The notes: generated from the letters alone by a model not told the origin. A stretch of DNA of 64,000 nt from Lotus japonicus (GCF_012489685.1 NC_080042.1:33299158-33363157), one strand, 5' to 3'. Shown: positions 12,234-23,043, counted from the stretch's first letter. Made by a program: numbers and translations.

Positions 12234-12870
12234 TCAAGACCTCTCCTCATCTGACTGAGAGCCGTGGGGCTCTGTATTGACAAAGAAGTCATCCACTATG
12301 TCCTTTTCATCCGAGGATTCCATCAAAATATCCGAATCAGATTGCATAAATGGTGAACCAGTGTAGTTTCCCAGAGCTCCAAGATCTCCCAAGTTTGACA
12401 AATCTGTTGTTAGATCAGATAGACTAAAATTCCACTGAATTTGATCGAGGGATCTGGGAATCAAATTACCCAAATATTAAAATATATACTACAAAATACA
12501 AAGTGAGAATCAAGCTGATGGGTAGAAGGGAATCAATTTAGGGTTAGGGAAATCAAGCTTTAGAAGAGAAAGGAAATCAATTTAGGGTTAGGGAAATCAG
12601 ATTCAGACATACCTAGGGTAGAGCCGCAGAGCCTCTGATGGACTGGTGGTCGGTGGACGGTGGTGGCGTGGCGTGGTGGTGCGCCGTGCGAGAGGGTGAG
12701 GGCGTGGTGACTGCCAGTGAGCGTGAATCGTGAGTGAGAGGGTGAGAGCGTGTTTGTGTGTGTGTGAGAGAGAGAGGAGTAAGTGGGGGTATGGGTGCAA
12801 ATATGAAATCTTAGGGGGTTCAAAAAAATACAATACAGGGGGGTAAGTAGAAATTTTTTTTTCTGAATCC
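12234..12870 (-). pseudogene. Two-exon gene-like fragment carried by the hAT element, unrecognised
   Basis: On the minus strand a CT-rich leader (about 12870-12613) ends in a good donor (CCCTAG then GTATGT, donor at 12612-12611). An acceptor (TTCCCAG ending at 12454) opens an exon that is clear to a stop at 12234. The exon encodes about 72 residues beginning SLDQIQWNFSLSDLT, with GSPFMQSDSDILMESSDE in the middle and a Ser/Asp/Glu-rich tail. I do not recognise the protein. The leader also holds two telo-box-like blocks (TTTAGGGTTAGGG, read on the plus strand). The arrangement fits a captured host-gene fragment or the remains of the element's own transcript. There is no catalytic domain. Confidence 0.4.
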
Positions 12871-12905
12871 CCTGACTTGGCTGTGGGTCCGCCCCTGGTG
12901 GTATG

Positions 12906-13744
12906 GGTATGAAGCTGAAGATTCGAACCTACTAAAGTAACTTGTGGTGAAGAATGAAGCTATGATTGAGGAAGGTTTGACCGAGGAATTAAGAATAATA
13001 AAGATCAAGTTTTGGTGAAGAATGAAAGTTTGATTGAGGAGCATGAGAATTTGAAGGATGAAGAACTTAGGCTGCTAAGAGGATTTTTATTTTTGTATTG
13101 GTTATTCATGGGTTATGAGGTAAGGGGTATATGAGGGATAGGGTTATGTTTCTATTGTAAACATATCTATGTTATTCAATCAATGCAAAATTCCATTCCC
13201 TTACTTTCATAGTTTTGTTGCTTGGATCATAAGACTATTCAGTCACAATGCAAAATAACCAATGAAACAATGAATACACAAGAAATTAATAAAAGGATAT
13301 TGTCATTGATGATAAAGATATCACATGATCATAAAATTATAAAAAGAAAATTTACTCCGTTAAATGTTACAATCCCATCATACTATGGATAAGAATATCA
13401 AAAATTAATTCAATCAAGGAACCATGGATAGATTGCAAACCAGATTCATCAGTGAATCACATGGATAGATCATCAAGATATCAAATGGCATCAAAATATA
13501 TCACATGTCTAAGTAGTCTACCCAAGGTTGTTAATCTCTAGAGAAATGTAAGGTACGTAAATCATAAGAAATTAACAAAACATCAATACAAATTATGATA
13601 AATGTAAAACAATAACAAATGGGTCACTAGAAATTATGTGAGTGGAACGAACAATGGCTGTAAATGCAAGAATGAAGACTGATTTTGTAAAAAACCTTAA
13701 ATTGGTGGGTCAAATGTCAGACCAAGTAAGTTAATCTCGTAATC
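12906..13744. other. Intergenic spacer, no gene seen
   Basis: This AT-rich DNA lies between the hAT element and the first copia element, with no supported frame. The last bases before the copia element contain a repeated AATCTCGT motif, which continues beyond it at 24712-24730, as expected for a split target. Confidence 0.55.
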
Positions 13745-13749
13745 TCGTG

Positions 13750-14627
13750 TGTTGGTACATGTTGTCTTGCATTTTGTCAAAACAACCGATTGTCGAGGCA
13801 GATGCCGTGGCATCTGAATTCGTGTAGCTAGGGCTTCAGTACTTAGCTTGAGTTTTAATGTGGGCCCTCTGAAGATTCACTGAAGATATGTTTTTGAGTT
13901 ACTTGAGGAGCAAGTAACTATTCCAGAAGGGTTCTATGTTGTGGATTATTATTTGTTGAAACAATCTTTGTTAAAAGATTGGTTTCTATCTTTTCTTGTG
14001 CAATACGTAAACAAGATCTTTCGAGATTGTGTTTTGATTTGTTGTTGCTGCAATCTGTTACTTCAGCCCATGCTAACCCTAGAGCCCATGCTACCTCTGC
14101 TGAAGTCTATAAAAGGATGAAGACCTAAAACTTGAAGACCACCGAAGCTAAAAGAGAGAGATCAAGTGTTTTAGGATTTGTGTTTGTGCTTTGTGCTTTG
14201 TTAGTTGTGAATCCTCTTTGCTCACTGATTCTATAAAGCAAAAAAGGGTTCTGTGTGTTTGATTACATTCAAACTCTGATTGTTCGTTGTATTCACCAAT
14301 TACTGTGGCAGTGATTGAGAGAAAGTGAGAGGAGGTTCTCATACTTAGGTTGATATTCTAAGTAGAAATACACTGGGTAGATTAGGAAGTGAAATATGAA
14401 CTGATGTGTTCATGAGTGTCTGTAATTCCTGAATCTTGAGATAGTGGATTTCCTTTCTTTGGGTGCAAACCCTCCAGACGTAGGTGAAAGTTTTTCACTG
14501 AACTGGGTTAACAATTCTTGTGTTTTGTTGTTTCTGGTTTAAGTTCTGTTTTTACGGTTAAGCGTTTGTCGAACCTATTGTTCTAGCATCGTGCATGACA
14601 TTCGTACTACGGGGAACCTGAATTACA
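13750..14627 (+). repeat. 5' LTR of copia 1
   Basis: It runs from TGTTGGTACATGTTG to GGGGAACCTGAATTACA (878 bp). The outer parts match 23044-24607 almost base for base, with scattered substitutions. A TATA-like TATAAAAGG at 14108-14116 is a plausible promoter for the element's transcript. Confidence 0.9.
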
Positions 14628-14629
14628 AC

Positions 14630-14641
14630 TAGTATCAGAGC
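14630..14641 (+). promoter_or_regulatory. Primer binding site, tRNA-Met type
   Basis: TAGTATCAGAGC lies two bases after the LTR end. It differs by one base from the usual TGGTATCAGAGC, the complement of initiator tRNA-Met. Confidence 0.85.
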
Positions 14642-14692
14642 AGGCGCCCTGTTCTGATTGGGTGAGCTCCAGGGAGTTTTATTCAAGTTCTC

Positions 14693-16513
14693 ATGGATAA
14701 CAAGGAGGGAGGATCAGTCAATAGGCCACCTATTTTGGATGGTACTAACTATGACTACTGGAAGGTTCGCATGACAGCCTTTCTCAAGTCAATTAACAAC
14801 AAGACTTGGAAAGCTATTGTCAAGGGTTGGAAGCACCCCACTAAGGCTGAGGTTGAAGGCACCTCTACTACTGTTGTGGAGAAACTTGAAGAGGAATGGA
14901 CCAATGTTGAAGATGAAGCTGCTCTTGGAAACTCAAAGGCTCTAAATGCTATCTTTAATGGAGTTGACAAGAATATGTTTAGGTTGATCAATACGTGTAC
15001 TGTGGCAAAGGATGCTTGGTAAATTCTGAAGACTGCACATGAAGGAACTACTCGCGTAAGGATGTCAAGACTTCAGATGCTCACTACTCAATTTGAAAAT
15101 TTGATGATGACTGAAGAAGAGACTATCTCAGAATTTCACATGCGTGTCCGTGACTTGTCTAATGCTTCATTTGCTTTGCGAGAACATATGTCAGATGAGA
15201 AGCTTGTAAGGAAGATCTTGAGATCACTTCCTTAGAAATTTGCTATGAAAGTCATTGCGATTGAGGAGGCTCAAGACATTGAGAACATGAAGGTTGATTA
15301 ACTTATTGGCTCTTTGCAGACACTCGAGTTGCAACTGAGTGGGAAGTCTGAAAAGAAGAATAAGAGTATTGCTTTTGTGTCAAGCACTGATGAAGGTGAT
15401 GATGAAGACTGTGAGGGTGAAAATCTTTCTGAGGCTCTGGCTATGCTAGCAAAAAAATTCAACAGAGCATTGAGAAAGATTGACAAAAGAACCAGGCCTA
15501 TTGTCCAGGACATGAAGTTCGACAACAAACCCAAGTTTTCTAATTCACAAAGGAATACCAAAGAAGAAGAAAGATCTGGTTAGAATAAAGGAGTGCAGTG
15601 TCATGAATGTGAAGGATATGGCCATATCAGGTCTGAATGTGCCACCTATCTAAAAAAGCAGAAGAAAGGTATGATGGTAACTTGGTCAGATGAAGGCACT
15701 GAAGATGAGGAGGAGATATCTGCAAACAAAGTCAATGCTTTCTCTGGAACCATCTATGAGTCTGATACAAGTGATGAAGACATTACAGATGAGGAACTGG
15801 CTGAGACTTACAAGCTGCTACATATCAAGTGGGAAGAAGCATGTAAACTCGTGAGAGAAAAGGAAAGTGAGATAGAACAACTTGTCTCTCAGAATGAAAG
15901 GCTGAAAGAGCTCAGCACAAAGCTGAAGGAAGATCTAGAGGAATGGCAAAGTAAGTTTAATAATGATGATGTTATGGAAAAGGCTAATCTAATGTTGATT
16001 AATGCAGGACTTCAAGAGGAAGTGGCAACTCTGACAAGAAAGCTTGAAGCAACTCACAAATCTGTTAGAATGTTGAACAGTGGTTCTGATATGCTTGATG
16101 AAATTCTGAAAGAAACCAGCAAGCAAGGAGTGAGTTTGAAGAGAATTGGCTTTGACTACAGGACATCTAACAAAGAAGATCAGAAAGGATCAAAGAAATT
16201 TGTGTATGCTATAAAACAAACTAAATTCAAGAAGCCCAGGAATTATCAGTTGTCAGACCCATTGTCTCGACATGTGCCTCAACATGTGAACCCTCAGCTT
16301 AAGTTTGGCAAAACTGTGCCTTGGAAGTGTCACTACTGTGGTAAGAATGGTCATATAAAGCCATACTGCTTCAAGTTATATGGTTATCCTCAGATGCACA
16401 ATAATATCAAGTCTACAAAGCCTATTCAGATGAGGCAGCAATGGAAGCCCAAGGGTGAAATCAAATGTCAGGTAGCCTACACATCTTTCAGAGCATCATC
16501 AAAGGAAGACTGA
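14693..16513 (+). pseudogene. Copia 1 gag
   Basis: This is the nucleocapsid/capsid part of the polyprotein. It opens MDNKEGGSVNRPP and continues in one frame to the protease, broken by five in-frame stops: TAA at 15020, TAG at 15233, TAA at 15299, TAG at 15581 and TGA at 16511. There are no frameshifts. Visible parts are the N-terminal copia-gag block (GTNYDYWKVRM), the UBN2-like region, an acidic segment, a first zinc knuckle (CHECEGYGHIRSEC, about 15600), a long coiled coil (about 15790-16090) and a second knuckle (CHYCGKNGHIKPYC, about 16328). Two knuckles separated by a coiled coil are typical of the SIRE group. The stops are each one base from a sense codon, as expected from neutral decay. 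Confidence 0.88.
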
Positions 16514-17352
16514 TATTTTGATAGTGGCTGCTCAAAGCACATGATAGGGAATAAGAGTTTTTTACAAGACATCAGAAGTCACTCAACAAACTATGTTACC
16601 TTTGGAGATGGAGCTAAAGGAAATATCAAGGGAGTAGAAAAGCTTGTTAGCACAGAATCTCCTAACTTGAATAATGTGTTACTTGTCAATGGTTTAACTA
16701 CAAATCTGATCAGCATAAGCCAACTGTGTGACCAAGGGTATGATGTGAAGTTCAATAAGATAGAATGTGTTGTGACCACTAATGAGGACAAAATTGTGAT
16801 GAGAGGAATCATATCAAAAGACAATTGTTATATGTGGACATCAGAAGAAAAAGCTCATGTTTCTAGATGTTTGTTAACCAAAGAAGATGAGGTGAATGTA
16901 TGGCATCAAAGACTAGGACATCTCAACTACAGGAGCATGCAAAAGGTTATTGTTGATGAAGCAATAAGAGGATTGCCCAGTTTGAGCTTGGGTGAAGGAA
17001 AGCTATGTGGCGAATGTCAGATTGGTAAGCAAACGAAAGTGCCACACAAGATGCTCCAGCATCAGACCACGACAAAGGTTCTGGAATTGCTTCACATGGA
17101 TCTCATGGGTCCCATGCAGGTTGAAAGCTTGGGAGGTAAAAGGTATGTGTTTGTCTGTGTAGATGACTTTTCAAGGTATACATGGGTTGAATTTATGAGA
17201 GAAAAATCAGAGACTTTTGAAATATTCAAGAACCTATGTTTGAGACTTCAGAATGAGAAGGACTGTGTGATTGTGAGAATCAGAAGTGATCATGGAAGGG
17301 AGTTTGAGAATTCAAAATTCTTGGAGTTCTGTGGAATAGAAGGTATTAGCAC
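16514..17352 (+). pseudogene. Copia 1 protease, pre-integrase and integrase N-part (copy 1)
   Basis: It begins YFDSGCSKHM, the aspartic protease active-site region (DSG), and runs through the gag-pre-integrase zinc finger (VWHQRLGHLNYRSM, then CGECQIGKQ). It then enters the integrase core with its first two Asp positions (LLHMDLMGP and RSDHGREFEN). It ends at GIEGIS, where the frame runs into the start of a second copy of the same segment and stops. The C-terminal integrase and RT follow only copy 2. A TGA at 16511, where the family has Trp before YFDSG, separates this piece from gag. Confidence 0.88.
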
Positions 17353-18162
17353 ATGATAGGGAATAAGAGATTTTTACAAGACATCAGAAGTCACTCAACA
17401 AACTATGTTACCTTTGGAGATGGAGCTAAAGGAAATATCAAGGGAGTAGAAAAGCTTGTTAGCACAGAATCTCCTAACTTGAATAATGTGTTACTTGTCA
17501 ATGGTTTAACTACAAATCTGATCAGCATAAGCCAACTGTGTGACCAAGGGTATGATGTGAAGTTCAATAAGATAGAATGTGTTGTGACCACTAATGAGGA
17601 CAAAATTGTGATGAGAGGAATCATATCAAAAGACAATTGTTATATGTGGACATCAGAAGAAAAAGCTCATGTTTCTAGATGTTTGTTAACCAAAGAAGAT
17701 GAGGTGAATGTATGGCATCAAAGGCTAGGACATCTCAACTACAGGAGCATGCAAAAGGTTATTGTTGATGAAGCAATAAGAGGATTGCCCAGTTTGAGCT
17801 TGGGTGAAGGAAAGCTATGTGGCGAATGTCAGATTGGTAAGCAAACGAAAGTGCCACACAAGATGCTCCAGCATCAGACCACGACAAAGGTTCTGGAATT
17901 GCTTCACATGGATCTCATGGGTCCCATGCAGGTTGAAAGCTTGGGAGGTAAAAGGTATGTGTTTGTCTGTGTAGATGACTTTTCAAGGTATACATGGGTT
18001 GAATTTATGAGAGAAAAATCAGAGACTTTTGAAATATTCAAGAACCTATGTTTGAGACTTCAGAATGAGAAGGACTGTGTGATTGTGAGAATCAGAAGTG
18101 ATCATGGAAGGGAGTTTGAGAATTCAAAATTCTTGGAGTTCTGTGGAATAGAAGGTATTAGC
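16536..18162 (+). repeat. 812-bp tandem duplication in pol
   Basis: Positions 16541-17352 are repeated at 17353-18164 with only a few substitutions (for example GAGTTTTTT/GAGATTTTT and AGACTAGG/AGGCTAGG). AGC stands at both junctions and at the end of copy 2 (16536, 17348, 18160), so joining at a 3-bp microhomology is likely. Since 812 is not a multiple of three, copy 2 is read in a different frame. The near identity points to a recent event or to an assembly artefact. Confidence 0.9.
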
Positions 18163-18783
18163 CATGAGTTTTCTGCCCCCATCACTCCACAGCAGAATGG
18201 AATTGTTGTAAGAAAGAATAGAACTCTCTAGGAATCAGCTAGAGTAATGTTACATGCTAAGAAGATTTCACACCAGTTCTAGGCTGAAGCTATGAGTACT
18301 GCCTGTTACATACACAACAGAGTCACCATCAGGGCAGAGACATCCTCTACACAATATGAGCTATGGAAAGGTAGAAAGCCTTCTGTAAAATACTTTCATA
18401 TATTTGGAAGTAAATTCTATATCCTTGCAGATCGTGATCCTAGGAGGAAGCTTGATCCAAGAAGTGATGAAGGGATTTTCATGGGGTATTCTATGAACAA
18501 CAAAGATTACAGAGTTTTTAATTCTCGCACAAGGACCATGATGGAATCTGTGAATGTGACTGTGGATGATGAACCAAGCAAGAAGGAAGAAGCAGTTTTG
18601 AATGAAGATGATGATGGTGCTGATGTTCCAGCCAATGCTCCAACAACCGCCTTCGACAATGATTCAGAGACAAGTACTGATGAAAAGGAAGACAAAGACA
18701 TCCCATCAAATAAAGCTCCATCAATCAGGTTCAGAAGAATCATCCTCAAGAAAACATTATTAGTAATCTTCAAGAAGGGGTGA
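17353..18783 (+). pseudogene. Copia 1 integrase (copy 2 plus C-terminal part)
   Basis: The second copy reads through the integrase core and, unlike copy 1, continues into PQQNGIVVRKNRTL. The family has a catalytic Glu where this copy has Val (GIVVRKN where the family has VVERKN). The third acidic residue of the DDE triad is therefore lost by one base change. TAG stops follow at 18229 and 18280. Then come the copia integrase C-terminal blocks (TACYIHNRVTIRA, YELWKGRKPSVKYFHIFGS) and an acidic linker. A frameshift near 18730 ends the frame before RT. Confidence 0.85.
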
Positions 18784-20363
18784 CTACCAGATCCAGAAGT
18801 ATGATTGCTCACAGTTGTTTCATCTCTAAGATAGAACCCAAGAATGTCAATGAAGCTCTCACTGATGAATACTAGATAAATGCTATGCAAGAGGAGCTAG
18901 AGCAGTTCAGGAGAAATGAAGTGTGGGAGTTAGTGCCTAGACCTGAAGATGTTAACATCATAGGCACCAAGTGGATCTTCAAGAACAAATCAGATGAAAC
19001 TGGAACAATCACAAGGAATAAAGCAAGGCTAGTTGCTCAAGGATATACTCAGATAGAAGGGGTTGATTTTGATGAGACTTTTTCTCCAGTTGCTAGACTG
19101 GAATCTATAAGACTCTTGTTAGGTGTTGCTTGTCTCTTGAAGTTCAGACTTTATCAGATGGATGTGAAGAGTGCTTTTCTGAATGGTTATTTGAGTGAAG
19201 AAGTTTATGTTGAACAACCTAAAGGATTTACAGATCCACATCATCCAGATCATGTGTACAAGTTGAGGAAAACCTTGTATGGCTTGAAGCAAGCACTTAG
19301 GGCTTGGTATGAAAGGTTAACTGAATTCCTTGTAAGCAATGGTTACAGTAAGGGTGGAATCGATAAAACTCTGTTTGTGAAGAATGACAAAGGCAAGCTC
19401 ATGATAGCACAGATTTTTGTGGATGACATTGTTTTTGGAGGAATGTCGAACTCAATGGTGGAGCATTTCGTCCGACAAATGAAATCTGAATTTGAGATGA
19501 GCTTAGTTGGTGAATTGAATTATTTTCTAGGGCTACAAGTCAAGCAAATGGAGGATTCTATGTTCATATCACAGAGTAAGTATGCTAAAGGCTTAGTCAA
19601 GAAGTTTGGCCTTGAAAAGGCTGGTCACAAGAGAACTCCTGCTGCTACACACATCAAACTGTCCAAGGATGAGCAAGGAGAAGATGTTGATCAAACTCTC
19701 TATTGAAGTATGATTGGAAGCCTGTTATACCTTACTGCTAGCAGACCAGACATCACCTTTGCTGTTTGTGTATGTGCAAGATATCAAGCAGCTCCTAAGG
19801 CTAGTCATCTGCTACAGGTCAAGAGAATTATCAAGTACATCAATGGCACAAGTGACTATGGTATTCTCTATACTCATGATACAAATTCTTCTTTAGTTGG
19901 ATTCTGTGATGCAAATTGGGCAGGTAGTGCAGATGATAGAAAGAGCACATCTGGTGGATGTTTCTTCTTGGGGAATAATTTGATTTCGTGGTTTAGCAAG
20001 AAGCAGAATTGTGTCTCATTGTCTACAGCTGAAGCAGAGTATATTGCAGCAGGAAGTAGTTGTACTCAACTCATGTGGATGAAGCAAATGCTGAAAGAGT
20101 ATGATATTGAACAGGATGTCATGACATTGTACTGCAACAATCTCAGTGCAATCAATATTTCCAAGAATCCCATACAGCATAGCAGAACCAAGCATATTGA
20201 TATTAGACATCATTTTATTAGAGATTTGGTGGAGGATAAAATTGTCAATTTGGAGCATGTTGCAACTGACAAGCAGTTGGCTGATATTTTCACAAAACCC
20301 CTTGATGCAATTACTTTTGAGAAATTAAGAGGAAATCTAGGGATTTGTCTTTTTGATACATAG
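18784..20363 (+). pseudogene. Copia 1 reverse transcriptase and RNase H
   Basis: Copia RT begins in the linker before 18885 (TAG at 18873). Visible blocks are IIGTKWIFKNK, NKARLVAQGYTQ, YQMDVKSAFLNGYL, YGLKQALRAWYERL and the catalytic FVDDIVFG. One in-frame TGA at 19704 separates it from the RNase H region (MIGSLLYLTASRPDI, FCDANWAGS, ISWFSKKQNCVSLSTAEAEY, HIDIRHHFIRD). The domain order is complete to the natural end at 20361-20363. Apart from two stops the region is well preserved, so it has decayed less than gag. Confidence 0.88.
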
Positions 20364-20600
20364 CAATTAGCGTGCCCTTCTGTGTCAACGACTAGTTTAT
20401 TTTTGGTCATCATTATCTGTCGTTGTGACATCAGCAGAGAGAAGGTTGATTTATGGTTTACTTGCCTTATAACTACTTCCAACGGGAAAATTGTGTTCAC
20501 TCAACCGCTTGTTCATCTACTTTCATCAAGACTCACTATCTCTCATTTTCAATTCTTCTTCATTGTTCTGTGCTCTGTTTGCGTGTGCTCTCATTTCATC

Positions 20601-22475
20601 ATGTCTCAAAGTTCAGGAAAGAATGACTCTGTCAAGGCAAAGATTGAAAGAACTGCTAAAGGAGTGAAATGCATGGGTTTGAAGAGTGGTTCTTCCCAAC
20701 CATCTACTGTGTCAAAGAAGGCTCCTAGGAAGACGAAGACAAGATACCCAGCAAGAAAGACATACATGTCCAAGGTTCAGAACAAAGAACCCACCAATGT
20801 TCCTCTCTGTGAGGATGTTACTAATGAAGAGGAAATCGATGCTGAAGACTCTCCTGCGAAATCGCCTCCTGATGTTGTGCCTGATGTTGAGACATCTGGG
20901 TCTAAGGAAGTTTCTGCCAAAGAAAATCCTGGAAATGATTCCACTTCTCATGAAGATTCAGGCGATGCTACTCAGCCTGCTATCTCTGTATCATCCTCTT
21001 CAAAGGATGTTGATCCAAAGAATGGAAATTCTGAGGATACCAATTCTGTAGAGCCAACCCAAGCTCCAACCCCTATTCAGGACATCTCTGATGATGATTC
21101 TGATGATGAGCCCCTGGTTAAGTCCATTCCTGATAGCGTTGCTGCCAGAATAAAAAGAAAAAGAAGGGTCTCTACCCCAGAAGTCACTCCTACTCCACCA
21201 AAGAGATCCAAGTCATCTCCTGGAACCTACAAATCTAGACAAGCAAGTGTGAAGGATAAGGGAAAGCAAAAGGCTGTCAAGACTCCAAGTGAGAAGAGGA
21301 AAAGGAAGATTCCAGTTGATGTTGGAGAATTTGAGTCAGATGCCGAAGCCGATGTCCAGGACATTCGACCCTCTGAGAAAAAGAAGTTTTCTGGTAAGCG
21401 TATTCCTCAAAATGTTCCTGTTGTTCCTATTGATAGAGTGTCTTTTCACTTGGAAGAGAATGTTCAGAAGTGGAAGTTTGTTCGTAAGAGAAGAATGACC
21501 AAGGAAAGGGAAGTTGGCCCTGATGTTCTTGAATGCAGAGATGTTATTGCACTTATTGAAAAAGCAGGTATGATGAAGACTATCCAGAATGTTGGAAGGT
21601 GCTATGAGAAGCTTGTGAGAGAGTTCTTGATGAATCTCTCTGTGGATTTTGGACTTCCTAAGAGTAATGAATTCAGGAAGGTTTTTGTGAGGGCTGAATG
21701 TGTTGTGTTCTCACCTGCGGTGATAAATCAAGCACTTGGAAGAAGTGCTATTGAATTTGCTGATGAGGAAGTCTCCATGGATGATGTTGCCAAGGAACTT
21801 ACTGTTGGTTATGTGAAGAAGTGGCCCAGCAAGAAGTTGTTGTCCACTGGGAATCTTACTGTGAAGTATGCAATTCTTAACAGGATTGGTGCTGTGAATT
21901 GGGTTCCTACACAACATACCTCTGGTGTTTCTGCATATCTTGCCAAATTGATCTATAGGATTGGCAAGTCTATTGCTTTTTATTTTGGAACTTTTGTGTT
22001 TGAGCAGACATGGAAGCATGCTGATACTTGTGCTGTGAAGCTGCCTGTTTCATTTCCTTCACTTCTCACTGAGATCATTCTCAAGCAGCATCCTCAGATT
22101 CTCAAGGCTGATGAAGTGGCTGTGTTTCGTGGAGTTCCAATCACCTTGGATCAACGTTTGTTTATGGAGCCTCATGTCCTAGACATTGCCATGCCAACCA
22201 GTAGGACATCTGCCCCTCCTATGATTGAATCTGGCACTCAGGCCATAATTGCTGAATTACAGGAAGTCTCCAAGGCTTTGAAGGAGACAATCAGGGTGAG
22301 CACTGCCAAGAAGCTCAAGGTTGATGCTTTGTTACTCAAGCTTCAAGAAGAAGAACGTCAAGGTGGTGAGCAAAGTGCTGCTGCTACAGCTGCTCAGGAT
22401 GAGAGTCATGAAGAGGAGGAAGGATCTAAAGAGAGTGCAGAAGAGTCTGGAGAGGAGTCCAGTTCTGAAAACTAG
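20601..22475 (+). CDS. Third ORF of copia 1, SIRE-type envelope-like / plant transposon protein
   Basis: An uninterrupted frame of 624 residues lies between pol and the 3' LTR on the element's own strand. I start it at ATG 20601 (MSQSSGKNDS). The frame is open back to 20382, but that part has no ATG and looks like leader. The first 270 residues are Ser/Pro/acid rich with Lys/Arg clusters (RIKRKRR, KRKRKIPVD) that resemble nuclear signals. Residues of about 280-520 form a compact domain (CVVFSPAVINQALGRS, VKYAILNRIGAVNWVPTQH). It resembles the plant transposon-protein domain found in the third ORF of SIRE-group copia elements, often labelled envelope-like. The C-terminus is a Leu/Lys heptad stretch and an acidic tail. 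I see no signal peptide or convincing transmembrane helix, so an envelope role is not supported by the sequence. It is the only open ORF of this element. Confidence 0.75.
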   Translation: MSQSSGKNDSVKAKIERTAKGVKCMGLKSGSSQPSTVSKKAPRKTKTRYPARKTYMSKVQNKEPTNVPLCEDVTNEEEIDAEDSPAKSPPDVVPDVETSGSKEVSAKENPGNDSTSHEDSGDATQPAISVSSSSKDVDPKNGNSEDTNSVEPTQAPTPIQDISDDDSDDEPLVKSIPDSVAARIKRKRRVSTPEVTPTPPKRSKSSPGTYKSRQASVKDKGKQKAVKTPSEKRKRKIPVDVGEFESDAEADVQDIRPSEKKKFSGKRIPQNVPVVPIDRVSFHLEENVQKWKFVRKRRMTKEREVGPDVLECRDVIALIEKAGMMKTIQNVGRCYEKLVREFLMNLSVDFGLPKSNEFRKVFVRAECVVFSPAVINQALGRSAIEFADEEVSMDDVAKELTVGYVKKWPSKKLLSTGNLTVKYAILNRIGAVNWVPTQHTSGVSAYLAKLIYRIGKSIAFYFGTFVFEQTWKHADTCAVKLPVSFPSLLTEIILKQHPQILKADEVAVFRGVPITLDQRLFMEPHVLDIAMPTSRTSAPPMIESGTQAIIAELQEVSKALKETIRVSTAKKLKVDALLLKLQEEERQGGEQSAAATAAQDESHEEEEGSKESAEESGEESSSEN

Positions 22476-22544
22476 TTTGCTATGTTCTTTTGCTATTTTC
22501 TTTTGTTTTTGGATGTCTTTGTGCACCCTTTGCAAATTTGTGCT

Positions 22545-23043
22545 AAAAAGGGGGAGTAGTTTGAAGTTTGACGATTCTGTCTGCTATGGTCTGTAATATT
22601 TTGTGCTACTACTGTGAAGACCTATGTTACTATTATGAAGTTACTTCTGTGAAGACTATGCGTGTTTTGCTAGTGTTAGCTTTGGTCTGGTTTAATTTGA
22701 AGACATGTTCAAGATAATGGCTATGATTGTTTCAAGTTGCATCTTCTGGTTTTATGTGGCTAGCTTAGTTTTATGTGCAAGTATCTTCTGATAGTGTTTT
22801 CTGGATTTTGAAGTTCAAGCTGATCAACTGGGAAGTCATCATATGCTAAGGACTTCTGTTTATGTGTTTTTGGTGCTAAGTGTTTTGTTCCAACTATGCC
22901 TTTTGGAGTATGATAGTTGTTAGTGTGGATGCATCATTTGAGGGGCAGCTCCGACTAAGGGGGAGAATTGTTTCTCTATTTCTCTATTTTTATCCTCTCT
23001 GGTTTTTGCGTTGTTTTAGACAAAATTTGACAAAGGGGGAGAT
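22545..23043 (+). promoter_or_regulatory. Polypurine tracts before the 3' LTR
   Basis: Three similar tracts occur: AAAAAGGGGGAG at 22545-22556, TAAGGGGGAG at 22956-22965 and AAAGGGGGA at 23032-23040. Only the last abuts the LTR and should be the functional primer for plus-strand synthesis. The 22476-23043 interval is otherwise non-coding. Confidence 0.7.

Larger units (their letters stand above)
2244..12897. mobile_element. hAT-type DNA transposon holding nested elements
   Basis: The left end begins CAGTGGCGGA and the right end finishes TCCGCCCCTG, giving an imperfect terminal inverted repeat with CAG ends. The 8-bp direct repeat GTGGTATG flanks it at 2236-2243 and 12898-12905. An 8-bp duplication with CAG-type TIRs is diagnostic of the hAT superfamily. 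The 10.65-kb length is misleading: about 7.5 kb is a nested LTR insertion and 1.4 kb a Harbinger derivative. The element's own DNA is only about 1.7 kb (2244-2691, 10220-10432, 11828-12897). No hAT transposase is visible, so it is non-autonomous. Confidence 0.88.

Noticed and set aside
14148..14342. Similar minus-strand frames at 14148-14342 and 24137-24322.
   Set aside because: They occur twice only because they lie in the two LTRs of copia 1. There is no independent sign of coding.
20382..20600. Hydrophobic N-terminal extension of the copia 1 third ORF as a signal anchor.
   Set aside because: There is no ATG in this part. The sequence before 20601 resembles untranslated leader, so a membrane anchor cannot be claimed.
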